Shown piece by piece: positions 1 through 6,780 of a stretch of DNA of 10,907 bases. The stretch is taken from contig JBOFRL010000033.1 in assembly GCA_051650965.1 (NCBI GenBank), positions 1 to 10,907 on the forward strand, written 5' to 3'. The notes under the pieces were generated by a model. That model made no database searches. It was not told the origin of the DNA and worked only from the letters and a program-made list of their open reading frames with translations. The position numbers and the translations under genes are program-made. How positions within the stretch are numbered: position 1 is the first letter of the stretch; every line of letters begins with the position of its first letter. This stretch comes from Enterovibrio sp051650965 (GTDB lineage: Bacteria; Pseudomonadota; Gammaproteobacteria; Enterobacterales; Vibrionaceae).

Positions 1-65
1 GATAAACCGCTTTTCATCAACTTACTAACGACTGCTTTTTTGTGCGCTTCAGGATAATGTCTCAC
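1..65 (-). CDS. IS transposase, N-terminal fragment (partial)
   Basis: Reading from a GTG at 63-65 on the minus strand gives MRHYPEAHKKAVVSKLMKSG and then the window edge. A short basic start of the type RxYpxxxKxxVvxKlm is typical of the helix-turn-helix subunit (OrfA-like) of IS3-type and related transposases, which binds the IS ends. An AGG-type ribosome binding site precedes the GTG by five bases. Only about 22 codons are visible, so the family assignment is tentative. The same start recurs at 10840 on the plus strand. Confidence 0.55.
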   Translation of the reverse strand, partial: MRHYPEAHKKAVVSKLMKSGL

Positions 66-135
66 TCAAACCTAACTTCCGCCCCCTGTTCAATAGTACG
101 AAAAACTGAGGCGACAACTATCCTGACACAGGGGG
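1..135 (-). mobile_element. Insertion sequence end (partial copy, left)
   Basis: These 135 bases are a perfect reverse-complement match to 10770-10904, so they are one end of an insertion sequence present at least twice. The first non-matching base is 136, which sets the IS/host junction at or very near 135/136. The copy is oriented with its transposase start facing the junction and reading out of the window on the minus strand. An 8-bp inverted repeat (CCCCCTGT at 82-89, ACAGGGGG at 128-135) sits at the terminus. The other IS end and any target duplication lie outside the window. Confidence 0.85.
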
Positions 136-1104
136 ATAAGCTGCACGCCCTGCGTCATGCACGAGCTTATGTGGCTGATCGAGCTTGCTAAATGAAGGGC
201 AAGCGGCGTGATTTTGATGCATCGCCTTGTCAAAATACCAAAGCCCTAAACGGCACTCGGTATGGCGATTGATTTTCTGATCGGACTCCTTGCGACTGAT
301 CGCTTTGTACAACGCATTTTTCCACACCGCGTGATCGAGCTTAACCGTGTTAATGAAAGCGGCATTGGCAGAATCAAGGATTACCGACTTCATGTTTTTG
401 GATTTTGTGACAATTTGCTCCATCACATGATTGATCTCAACAGAAGACTTTATAAATTCGCCAATACTTTTTTGACTCTCGACAACCACTTTATCTATTT
501 GATGATTTTGCAAAATGACCTTTTTCACAAGGCTTTCAATTTGCGCGCTCGCTTCACCCGCCTTATTGGCAAGCTGACGCACTTCATCTGCCACCACCGC
601 AAACCCTCTTCCAGCGTCGCCTGCGCGCGCCGCTTCAATTGCCGCATTTAGCGCCAATAAATTGGTTTTTTCAGAGATCTCTTGTACGGCGGAGACAAAT
701 TTGCTGATCGAGTTGATGGTTTGGGTAAGATCGACCACGGCCTCATGGTTTGAGTTAGCTTCATCGCTGATCTGCTGCGCCCCTTTTTGCAAACCGGTGG
801 TCTTGGTTAAAGCGCGTCTAAACATCTCATCAACAATAGAAAAGTCTGTATTTTCCTGATATAAAGCGTTGGCATTAGACAATAAATCGTTGCACACCAG
901 CTCTAACATTTCTGCGCTGCGTTGCTGCGTACGAGAAAAAACTCTAAGGCCGGTGATCACCGCCTGCTCTTTTTTCAGCTGCGCTTCGGTATCTATAATT
1001 TTTTGATTTAATTGGCTAATTTCGCGTTCATGACGCAAGGTTTGCTCTGCGAGCTTTTGCTCCAGCAGCTCTTTTTCTTTCTTGTAGCGATCCCAAAAAG
1101 CCAT
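118..1104 (-). CDS. Cytosolic methyl-accepting chemotaxis protein with CZB domain, C-terminus cut by IS
   Basis: This is a soluble chemoreceptor-like protein with no signal peptide or membrane segment. Residues 1-50 are charged and look coiled-coil. The conserved signalling hairpin tip that contacts CheA/CheW lies at about 142-180 (EKTNLLALNAAIEAAR, then GRGFAVVADEVRQLA). A C-terminal CZB (chemoreceptor zinc-binding) domain starts near residue 255; its four expected zinc ligands are visible as His258, Cys284, His312 and His316, with the typical CRLGLWYF motif. CZB domains in TlpD-type receptors sense oxidants such as HOCl through the zinc-bound Cys; ligand or signal here is inferred. Native sequence ends at Tyr323; the last residues (PPVSG) and the stop codon are supplied by the inserted IS, so the final CZB helix is missing. 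The start at 1104 opens with MAFWDRYKKEKE. It follows alx on the same strand but is separated by a terminator, so it probably has its own promoter. Confidence 0.85.
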   Translation of the reverse strand: MAFWDRYKKEKELLEQKLAEQTLRHEREISQLNQKIIDTEAQLKKEQAVITGLRVFSRTQQRSAEMLELVCNDLLSNANALYQENTDFSIVDEMFRRALTKTTGLQKGAQQISDEANSNHEAVVDLTQTINSISKFVSAVQEISEKTNLLALNAAIEAARAGDAGRGFAVVADEVRQLANKAGEASAQIESLVKKVILQNHQIDKVVVESQKSIGEFIKSSVEINHVMEQIVTKSKNMKSVILDSANAAFINTVKLDHAVWKNALYKAISRKESDQKINRHTECRLGLWYFDKAMHQNHAACPSFSKLDQPHKLVHDAGRAAYPPVSG

Positions 1105-1250
1105 ATTTTAACCCATTGCGCCAGCACCGATGATGAAAGCATAGCCAATCGATAACTGTTTGCTCTCTTTTTTAGGACACAACCCCGTAAACGAAGCGTG
1201 CCACGCCCACGCAAAACAATCGCGTGCGCATCTTGCAGACAAAAATGGGC

Positions 1251-1279
1251 AAAAAAATAACAGTACAACCCGTACTGCT
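1251..1279 (-). terminator. Rho-independent terminator downstream of alx
   Basis: On the minus strand the sequence reads AGCAGTAC, loop GGGTT, then GTACTGTT, followed by ATTTTTTT. This gives an eight-pair stem including one G-T pair and a seven-T tract. It lies about 30 bases past the alx stop, in the right place to end alx transcription before the chemoreceptor gene. Confidence 0.75.
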
Positions 1280-1308
1280 ATTTATGTTGGTAAATCAATG
1301 CGTAATGT

Positions 1309-2256
1309 TTATTTTGCGTGGTCTTTTTTGGTCACAATTAAGCTTAACCCCATCGACGTCGCTAAAATTGCCGCGACCACTAGCAGCGCAATTGTGGTTG
1401 GAATTTTATAGATATCAAGCAGTAACATTTTGATACCGATGAAAATTAGGATCAAAGCCAGCCCATATTTAAGCAGCGAGAAGCGATCTGCGACGCCTGC
1501 TAGCAAAAAGTACATCGCCCTGAGTCCCATAATGGCAAAAATATTGGATGTCAGAACGATAAAAGGATCCGTCGTCACCGCAAAAATGGCAGGAATACTG
1601 TCAACCGCAAAAATAAGGTCGCTAACTTCAACCAGCACCAAAATCAAAAACAGCGGCGTTGCGTAACGCACCCCATCACGCCAAACAAAAAACCTTTCCT
1701 CTTCAAGCTCTTCGGTCACCTTGAAATGACGGCGCATCCAGCCAAGTAACGGATTATTCGCCAGATCGGGCTCTTTGTCCGCAGCCCACAACATTTTTGC
1801 CCCAGTGACCAGCAAAAACGCGCCAAAAAGATAGAGGATCCAATGAAACTCGCTGATCAGCCAGCTTCCAGCAAAAACCATACCTGCGCGCATCACAATG
1901 GCGCCAAGCACGCCGTACAGCAGCACGCGGCGCTGATATTGCGCAGGGATGGCAAAATAGTTAAACAGCATCAGCCAGACAAAAACATTGTCGACCGCCA
2001 GCGCTTTTTCAATCAAATATCCGGTAAAAAACTCAGTCGCCTTTTGATCCGCGAGCGCCTCACCGCCATGATGTTTAAGCCAAAACCAGATCCCCGCGTT
2101 AAACAGCAGCGCGACACTAAACCAAACAACCGACCAAACCGCCGCTTCCTTCAAAGAAACAATATGCGCCTTGCCGCCACCTACAAATCGAATGTCGATC
2201 CATAGCAACAGCAAAACTAGGCTAAAAAAGCCAGCCCACATCCACCACTCGCCCAT
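1309..2256 (-). CDS. alx: TerC/Alx family integral membrane protein
   Basis: This is a 315-residue polytopic inner-membrane protein that matches Escherichia coli Alx nearly end to end, including length. Hydrophobic segments fall at about 6-22, 40-60, 88-104, 112-133, 138-156, 201-220, 232-254, 263-281 and 287-308. The conserved acidic residues of the family are present: Asp89 in LAVDNVFVW, and Glu210, Asp213 and Asp219 in VEVSDLIFAVDSIPAIFAV. Alx-type proteins are linked to manganese homeostasis and to the alkaline-pH response; the wider TerC family is associated with metal export and tellurite resistance. That role is inferred by homology. The start is supported by AAGGA eight bases upstream. 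It is transcribed alone and ends at a clear terminator. I did not find a convincing copy of the manganese riboswitch that precedes E. coli alx. Confidence 0.9.
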   Translation of the reverse strand: MGEWWMWAGFFSLVLLLLWIDIRFVGGGKAHIVSLKEAAVWSVVWFSVALLFNAGIWFWLKHHGGEALADQKATEFFTGYLIEKALAVDNVFVWLMLFNYFAIPAQYQRRVLLYGVLGAIVMRAGMVFAGSWLISEFHWILYLFGAFLLVTGAKMLWAADKEPDLANNPLLGWMRRHFKVTEELEEERFFVWRDGVRYATPLFLILVLVEVSDLIFAVDSIPAIFAVTTDPFIVLTSNIFAIMGLRAMYFLLAGVADRFSLLKYGLALILIFIGIKMLLLDIYKIPTTIALLVVAAILATSMGLSLIVTKKDHAK

Positions 2257-2656
2257 TTTTTAATTCCTTAATAAAAAATTATTTCGCCGCTTACTGTCAC
2301 TCGTAAAATTAATAGTTTTACTTTTATGAAAACAGTTCTCTCCACTATAGCAGCTACTGCCCGCGCTAATTTACGAAACAGTATCACGCAACTGACATAA
2401 CCCTCTCATCTATTTGAAGATCCGCGCCTAAGCCCTTGCGCGTAAAAGCTCGCACTATCAAAAATAGAAAAAAAGGTTTAAATCAAGCAATGATCTTTTT
2501 CGCATCTGTCACAACATTGATTGCAGTGGCGTATTTTTGCGCCAATGGTTAAGGAAGGGTATTTTTGTTGAGTGCAAAAAATTGCGTTCAAAAACAGCAA
2601 CGCTGCGCAAATGAAGAAGATGAATAAACGAAGAGTATTGTCAGTAAAATAAAAAG
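2257..2656. other. Non-coding AT-rich spacer upstream of alx
   Basis: About 400 bases without a convincing gene. It must contain the alx promoter, since alx begins at 2256 and reads away from here on the minus strand. A GGGCAGTAGC on the minus strand (about 2354-2363) resembles the GGGGAGTAG core of the yybP-ykoY riboswitch but the rest of that motif is not evident. The part near 2460-2480 is A-rich. I recognise no further gene remnant in it. Confidence 0.5.
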
Positions 2657-2659
2657 TGT

Positions 2660-2725
2660 AGGATTCCCCGCAGCGAGTCTGGTTTTATGTTTAACATGAT
2701 TGCGGGCATCACCGCTTACCGATGA
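2660..2725 (+). pseudogene. Relic of an IS982-family transposase C-terminal region
   Basis: On the plus strand, 2669-2725 translates as RSESGFMFNMIAGITAYR followed by TGA. The minus-strand IS982-family transposase just to the right carries RSESGFMPNMIAGLIAY, so 15 of the 17 residues match. The two copies are inverted relative to each other and separated by under 200 bases. DNA similarity extends a few bases further upstream (TAGG before the CCGCAG). No other portion of this second element is recognisable, so it is a small remnant left by deletion or rearrangement. No function is expected. Confidence 0.75.
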
Positions 2726-2737
2726 CATTTTTCTTAA

Positions 2738-3513
2738 CTAACCTGAATTCGGTTTAAGCAGCCATAACTGCAATTGCATCAAACTCCGCGTGGTGATATT
2801 CAGTTGTGGCTTTTTATCTTTTAATTGGTAGGCGATAAGGCCCGCAATCATGTTGGGCATAAAGCCAGACTCACTGCGGTGCCTAAAGTGCTCTATCTGC
2901 GAGATATTTTTTAGCTGGTCGTTGATGGTTTCTATAATGAAACGCCTTGCTAGTATCGCTTTATCCCACAAAGACATTGTCTTTGTTTTCATGTTGTTAC
3001 GCACATTTGTCACCAGTGCTATGCCTTTAGTTGGCAACTCATTGCTAAGCAATTGATCGATATAGACTTTGTCACTATAGAGTTTATCCATACCGCTGCG
3101 CACCATTTCATTCACAGGTTTTGTGTCGTGAGCATTGGCTGGCGTTAACTTCGCCTCCACAATCCCACCTTGATGATTGATAATCAAATGCAGCTTGAAA
3201 CCGTAGAACCAACCCATGGTGCTTTTACCGCGTCGCGCGCTTTTTGCAAAGGTTTTGTGGCGATTGATGCGCAAGTTATGGCAGACTTTTACGCTTGTTG
3301 GATCAATAACTTCGATACCAGTTGGATTACTTTTGAGGCTGGCAAAGTAGGCGCACAGCGGCACTATCGCGGCCGGCATCACTTCGCTGATAGTCATGCG
3401 TCCAACGCGTTGGCGCTTGCGCGCGTCGTCGGTGAGCTGAGCTTTTCCCATTCATGCTGAAAAATTGCATAAAAATCATCAAGTTAGCAAAACAATTTCA
3501 CTAATTTGTGCAT
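2738..3513 (-). pseudogene. IS982-family transposase, inactivated by stop, frameshift and internal deletion
   Basis: The family start MHKLVKLFC is visible from the ATG at 3511-3513, but the next codon is TAA. The frame then continues as LDDFYAIFQHEWEK, and near 3444-3447 one base appears missing in an A-run, shifting to AQLTDDARKRQR. After MTISEVM about 45-50 residues are absent and the sequence resumes at PAAIVPLCAYFASL. The catalytic core follows: IDPTSVKVCHN (first Asp of DDE; the family usual is IDSTS), YSDKVYID (second Asp; usual GDKGYI), and FIIETINDQLKNISQIEHF (Glu). The longest open stretch is 2738-3451 (237 codons, from an internal ATG), well below the family length of about 290. The stop codon TAG overlaps the left terminal repeat. 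A functional enzyme is unlikely. Confidence 0.8.
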
Positions 3514-3604
3514 GGGCCCTCTGGGTGATCAGGTTTCTTTTTTATCAAAAAATCTGATCACGAGGGGGACCACTAGTTCAAAATTTTTATCCCGAATTCA
3601 GGTT
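2740..3604 (-). mobile_element. IS982-family insertion sequence, decayed (about 865 bp)
   Basis: The element is bounded by inverted repeats: AACCTGAATTCGG at 2740-2752 and its complement CCGAATTCAGGTT at 3592-3604. The repeats diverge inward of these 13 bases. Inside is one transposase reading frame on the minus strand with several lesions. The length is about 140 bp short of the roughly 1 kb typical for IS982, which agrees with the internal transposase deletion. No direct target duplication is visible: the left flank ends TTAACTA and the right flank begins TAATTTA, sharing only TA. On the right it abuts an IS630-family remnant, whose other half is not on the left, so deletion or recombination followed insertion. 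Confidence 0.8.
3517..3566. repeat. Long imperfect hairpin at the 5' end of the IS982-family element
   Basis: CCCTC (3517-3521) and GTGATCAG (3525-3532) pair with CTGATCAC (3554-3561) and GAGGG (3562-3566). The interior has a T6/A6 stem closed by ATC. It lies immediately upstream of the original transposase ATG. It may fold in read-through transcripts and hide the transposase start, a common way for IS elements to limit expression from outside promoters; this role is inferred. Confidence 0.6.
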
Positions 3605-3908
3605 AATTTAATAAATGTGAAAATAAGTTTCTTTCGTCAAATGCTCGATAAGCTGCATAGTTTGTTCCGTAGAAAGCTTGCTTTGATTTCTACCATTTCA
3701 GGCTTGAGTTTTTCACAAAGCACATAATCACTAAGATGGCGCGCAACGGTTGATTCGTGAATGCGAAGAGCTTGAGCAATTATGCTCTGACTCCAACCTT
3801 CAGATGCGAGCAAAACCGTTTTAATACGGTCACATACTCGAGCATCGCGAGTTGAATCGTGCATCAGTTCTAGCTGCTGCTTTGTTCTGAAGTGAGGGCA
3901 ATTTTCAT
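3605..3908 (-). pseudogene. IS630-family transposase, N-terminal remnant
   Basis: Read in three frames from the ATG at 3906-3908, the sequence gives MKIALTSEQ, then KQQLELMHDSTRDARVCDRI and on to IIAQALRIHESTVARHLSDY, then GRNQSKLSTEQTMQLIEHLT and KETYFHIY followed by TAA. This is the helix-turn-helix DNA-binding half of an IS630-type (Tc1/mariner-related) transposase; the DDE catalytic half is absent. Two breaks are visible, each consistent with loss of one A from an A-run: at about 3881-3883 and at about 3696-3698. The remnant stops where the IS982-family terminal repeat begins. The longest open frame is 3637-3864 (75 codons). No function is expected. Confidence 0.8.
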
Positions 3909-4026
3909 GAAGCGCAGAGTGATATTAAACTAATTAAAAATCAAGCACCTTCAACGCTCATGGGTATATATTTATAATGATCTTGCCGCGCTCCAATACC
4001 TTGATTGCCTTCAAAAAAGCACCTAT

Positions 4027-5226
4027 CTATTGCTCAGTGGCCATGTAGCCTTTGCGCATGAACTCAGTGTATAAAATTTTGTGATCTTCTTGCGTAAGTG
4101 CTTGTTGCGGCGTTTGTTTGGGCAAGAAAAAAATGGCGCGATTTTGTTTTTGCAGGCCACTACCAAAATGCAATTTATCATCGCTGATCCTAACTAAATC
4201 CCCGCCAGTATACCCAAGCTCGAAAGCCTTCTGGTTAACTGCTCGCACCACCACGTCGTCAAGCTGCCCTTTTCTTGCCACTGTCTGCGCCGGCGTATTG
4301 TCTCTGGCGATAACGTGTGAGATCTGATAGCTCTGCGTGACGGGCAATTCACTATTACCATTTTGATCCGCAAGCACTTTTACATATTGCTGCGCGATGG
4401 TGTCATAAAGCAGGTTGTCGCGCGCTGAGATCGAGAAAGGAATTTGTCGCCCATGATAAATCGCCGCGTACAGGTTGGGCTGAGTTTGCGTTAAACGGCC
4501 GCGGCTGATCGCTTTTTTCAGGTCGGCGGCGCTCAATTGCAAGTTGACCACTTTAGCCAAATTTTTGTTCACGAGTTGCTTTAGCAGCGCATCATGCTCT
4601 TGGCATTTTAGCTGCGAAGCGTGGGTGTAGCTGGCATTAAGGGTGAAAAATCCGGCGGTTGGGCCAAATTGGCTGACGGTCAGCAGGCTATCAAAAGTCG
4701 CGGTCGGGATGTTGCGCGCAAGCAGATGCTGCGTGGCTTGGCAGGGTGGGCGCATTTCGATGATCACCTGATAGCTGTCGGCAATTGCTTGAATTGCATT
4801 GCTATACAGTAATGCCGCGTGTGAAAACGGGCTGATCAACTCATCAACTGGCGCAAAATTACCGTCATCAAAAACAGGCGCAGGCGCTTCACCGGCCCAA
4901 GAAAAGATACTATCAAGGGCATTGTTTTCCTTTCGCAAATGCGCTGCGGAGCTTGCGTTTTTATCCGCCACATCATTGCGACTGCGTGAGAATAGCAAAC
5001 GCGTTTTTTGTTTTTGCTTAGAGCGATAACCTTGGATCTGCGCAAATAAAAAGATAGATAAGGTCAATCTTTTCGCCATCTTAGGAGCAAAAGTGGCAGG
5101 ACGCCGGTTTGAGGCATGAACCTTTTTGATCGGCAAAGCTTTCGCCGCTTCCGGTTTGCGAAAACGGTGCTCGTCAAATGTGATAAAAACAGGTTTGCTA
5201 GCTAAAACAGCGCGAGACGGACTCAT
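4027..5226 (-). CDS. Edema factor/CyaA/ExoY-like nucleotidyl cyclase domain protein lacking catalytic residues
   Basis: The protein has 399 residues. An RP motif at 159-160, then GPTAGFF at 188-194, aligns without gaps to anthrax edema factor RPVNKLATNL...GPVAGY over about 34 residues. LPVTQSYQIS (294-303) aligns with PLTADYDLFA, and GYTGGDLVR (338-346) with YTGGDVVNH; NRAIFFLP (362-369) follows, like NEIFIINP. In family members these blocks bind ATP and metal. Here edema factor Lys346, Lys353, Asp491, Asp493 and His577 correspond to Ala176, Thr183, Ser299, Gln301 and Ile347, so cyclase activity is not expected. Loops between blocks are shorter than in edema factor. The first 95 residues are basic, with no clear signal peptide, and are unrecognised. 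The ATG at 5226 is chosen for its strong AGGGGGAAG ribosome binding site; the open frame continues to 5409 without one. It is a lone gene between IS remnants and a divergent DUF945 gene. Homology is argued from aligned motifs recalled from memory, not from a search. A secreted effector or pseudoenzyme is possible. Confidence 0.6.
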   Translation of the reverse strand: MSPSRAVLASKPVFITFDEHRFRKPEAAKALPIKKVHASNRRPATFAPKMAKRLTLSIFLFAQIQGYRSKQKQKTRLLFSRSRNDVADKNASSAAHLRKENNALDSIFSWAGEAPAPVFDDGNFAPVDELISPFSHAALLYSNAIQAIADSYQVIIEMRPPCQATQHLLARNIPTATFDSLLTVSQFGPTAGFFTLNASYTHASQLKCQEHDALLKQLVNKNLAKVVNLQLSAADLKKAISRGRLTQTQPNLYAAIYHGRQIPFSISARDNLLYDTIAQQYVKVLADQNGNSELPVTQSYQISHVIARDNTPAQTVARKGQLDDVVVRAVNQKAFELGYTGGDLVRISDDKLHFGSGLQKQNRAIFFLPKQTPQQALTQEDHKILYTEFMRKGYMATEQ

Positions 5227-5237
5227 ATCTTCCCCCT
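5227..5237 (-). promoter_or_regulatory. Ribosome binding site that sets the start of the cyclase-like gene
   Basis: The minus strand reads AGGGGGAAGAT immediately before ATG at 5226, a strong Shine-Dalgarno match at suitable spacing. None of the upstream in-frame ATG codons, including the one starting a hydrophobic MRLFLVLIGALF, has a comparable site, so the 399-codon start is preferred. Confidence 0.65.
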
Positions 5238-5353
5238 GTGGCTTCATAAGTGCTTTAAAATTTAGAACATTTTTAAAAAGTGCCCCTATCAAAACCAAGA
5301 AAAGTCGCATTGTTATGAATGGTGAACGTGTTACCCGTATCTTGATCGTAGAA

Positions 5354-5370
5354 ACCATGCTCGACATGGT
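5354..5370. promoter_or_regulatory. Palindrome in the divergent promoter region (candidate operator)
   Basis: ACCATG CTCGA CATGGT is a perfect 6-bp inverted repeat with a 5-bp spacer. It lies between the divergent cyclase-like gene and the DUF945 gene, 71 bases before the latter's start. Position and symmetry suit a dimeric regulator site, but nothing else supports this, and short palindromes occur by chance. Confidence 0.3.
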
Positions 5371-5441
5371 CACGAAGTAGGCGTTATTCATAAAATACGA
5401 TATCCTCAAATTTTATCACATTGATATGGATGAGAAAGTAG

Positions 5442-6740
5442 ATGATTTATGGAAAAAAAGTGGCCATCGCGGGTGCTATTTCTTTAGCGCTATTGTGGCC
5501 GCTCGCCGTTGGCCAATTTGCGCAAGTACACATCGAAAAAAAATTGGCGCAATTAAGCTCAAAGTCTATCTCCATTACGGATACTCAATACCAACGTGGC
5601 TATTTAAGCTCAAAAATTGTCAATAAAATCAAAGTTGAAGATGCAGCTTTACCAGTAGCCGCCTTGCCGCGCGAATACAACGTGGTGACGCAAGTAAAAC
5701 ACGGCATTTTTGGCGTAGAGCTTTTGTCGCAGCTGGTTGTGGATGACAGCAACAAGCACGTGATCCAAGCATTTTGGGGGCAGGAGCTCTCGCCGATCAC
5801 CGCGTATTTTTCTTGGTCGCTGTGGGCAAATAACGCGCTGCGTATAGAAATACAAGGCACTGATAGCAAAGAAAAATCGCTGCAGTTTTCGCTTTCTCCC
5901 GCAGTTTTGCAGGCTTCGCTTAAAAATAACGGTGAAATCAAAGGCACATTGGCCGTTGATCAGTTCCACATGAAAACGGCTAAAGAAAATCTCCAGCTGC
6001 ACAACATTGCGTTTGAGGCGGCGGGCAAAATGCAAGATGGGATCTGGCTTGGCACGCAGCAGCTTCGCGTGGGCAAGGCCAATTTCATCGATGCGCAAAA
6101 GGCGAACTGGCAGCTGATCGGCGGGCAAGTGAAGATCCAAGGCGAGCTTGTTAAAGATCTGCAGCAGCCAACGTTACAAGATCTGTGGCAAGTTAATTCG
6201 AAAACTTTTTTTGAATTCAATGAGTTTAACGAGAAAAAAAGTAACGTCGATATGAAAAATGGTCGATTGGGATTTCTATTTAACCAGATTGATTACAACA
6301 GCTTAGTGACGCTCGCGCAGCTCAGTGACGCTTTTGATATGAAAAAAGTTAACGAGAAAAAAGTGTCTCTCGGGCTACAAGCCATTGATAAAATTGTGCA
6401 AAAAGGCGTTGAGCTGCAGCTGCCGATGAAGTTTGAGCTGGAAAAAGGTCCCGTGCACGGCTTGGTCAACGTCAATTTAAAAAGTGATGAGGCCAACATT
6501 AGCCAAAATATTGCAGCGCTTAGCGAAGTTTTAGCGGGCAACGTGGCGCTGAGCGTGCCAAATGGGTACCTTGCGCAGCCGCTGTATGAGCCGATGCTTG
6601 TCTCGCTAAAAGAGAAGGGCTTGCTGACAGCGACAGATGATGAAAGCAAAGTGTCCTTTAAGATCAATGGCAATGGCGTTCTTTTGGAAGATGGACAAAC
6701 CTTTGCGTTTGGTGAGCTGATGCAGCTGTTTTGGTTGTGA
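5442..6740 (+). CDS. DUF945 family protein (YdgA/YihF-like)
   Basis: The protein has 432 residues and starts MIYGKKVAIAGAISLALLWP, a short basic start and hydrophobic segment (about 6-23) that acts as a signal anchor, so the bulk is expected in the periplasm. It resembles the DUF945 proteins YdgA and YihF of enteric bacteria in overall plan: the anchor, an early QRGYLSSK motif (about 51-58), a long beta-rich body with repeated K/N-rich strands, and an amphipathic C-terminal part (LPMKFELEKGPVHGLVNVNL at 327-346). It is shorter than E. coli YdgA (about 500 residues). The biochemical role of the family is not established; recent views relate such large anchored proteins to AsmA-like envelope proteins, which I only infer. 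The ATG at 5442 has GAG seven bases upstream. It is transcribed alone, divergent from the cyclase-like gene, and ends at hairpins before the convergent helicase. Confidence 0.8.
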   Translation: MIYGKKVAIAGAISLALLWPLAVGQFAQVHIEKKLAQLSSKSISITDTQYQRGYLSSKIVNKIKVEDAALPVAALPREYNVVTQVKHGIFGVELLSQLVVDDSNKHVIQAFWGQELSPITAYFSWSLWANNALRIEIQGTDSKEKSLQFSLSPAVLQASLKNNGEIKGTLAVDQFHMKTAKENLQLHNIAFEAAGKMQDGIWLGTQQLRVGKANFIDAQKANWQLIGGQVKIQGELVKDLQQPTLQDLWQVNSKTFFEFNEFNEKKSNVDMKNGRLGFLFNQIDYNSLVTLAQLSDAFDMKKVNEKKVSLGLQAIDKIVQKGVELQLPMKFELEKGPVHGLVNVNLKSDEANISQNIAALSEVLAGNVALSVPNGYLAQPLYEPMLVSLKEKGLLTATDDESKVSFKINGNGVLLEDGQTFAFGELMQLFWL

Positions 6741-6780
6741 TCCGTTAACATTTAAAACAGCGAAAATAGAAAGGGTTATG

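Noticed and set aside
262..651. Plus-strand open frame of 129 codons opposite the chemoreceptor gene
   Set aside because: Complement of the conserved signalling and CZB region; no independent support.
1843..2205. Plus-strand open frame of 120 codons opposite alx
   Set aside because: It is the complement of well-conserved alx coding sequence, and its product is basic with no family resemblance.
2354..2363. Possible yybP-ykoY riboswitch core before alx
   Set aside because: Only a ten-base partial match; the other conserved blocks and flanking stems are not apparent.
5227..5409. Longer start for the cyclase-like gene adding 61 residues, with a hydrophobic MRLFLVLIGALF stretch like a signal peptide
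   Set aside because: No ribosome binding site at those ATGs, AT-rich intergenic composition, and a strong site in front of the ATG at 5226.
5649..6140. Minus-strand open frame of 163 codons opposite the DUF945 gene
   Set aside because: Lies fully within the DUF945 coding region in another frame; no ribosome binding site or recognisable motif.
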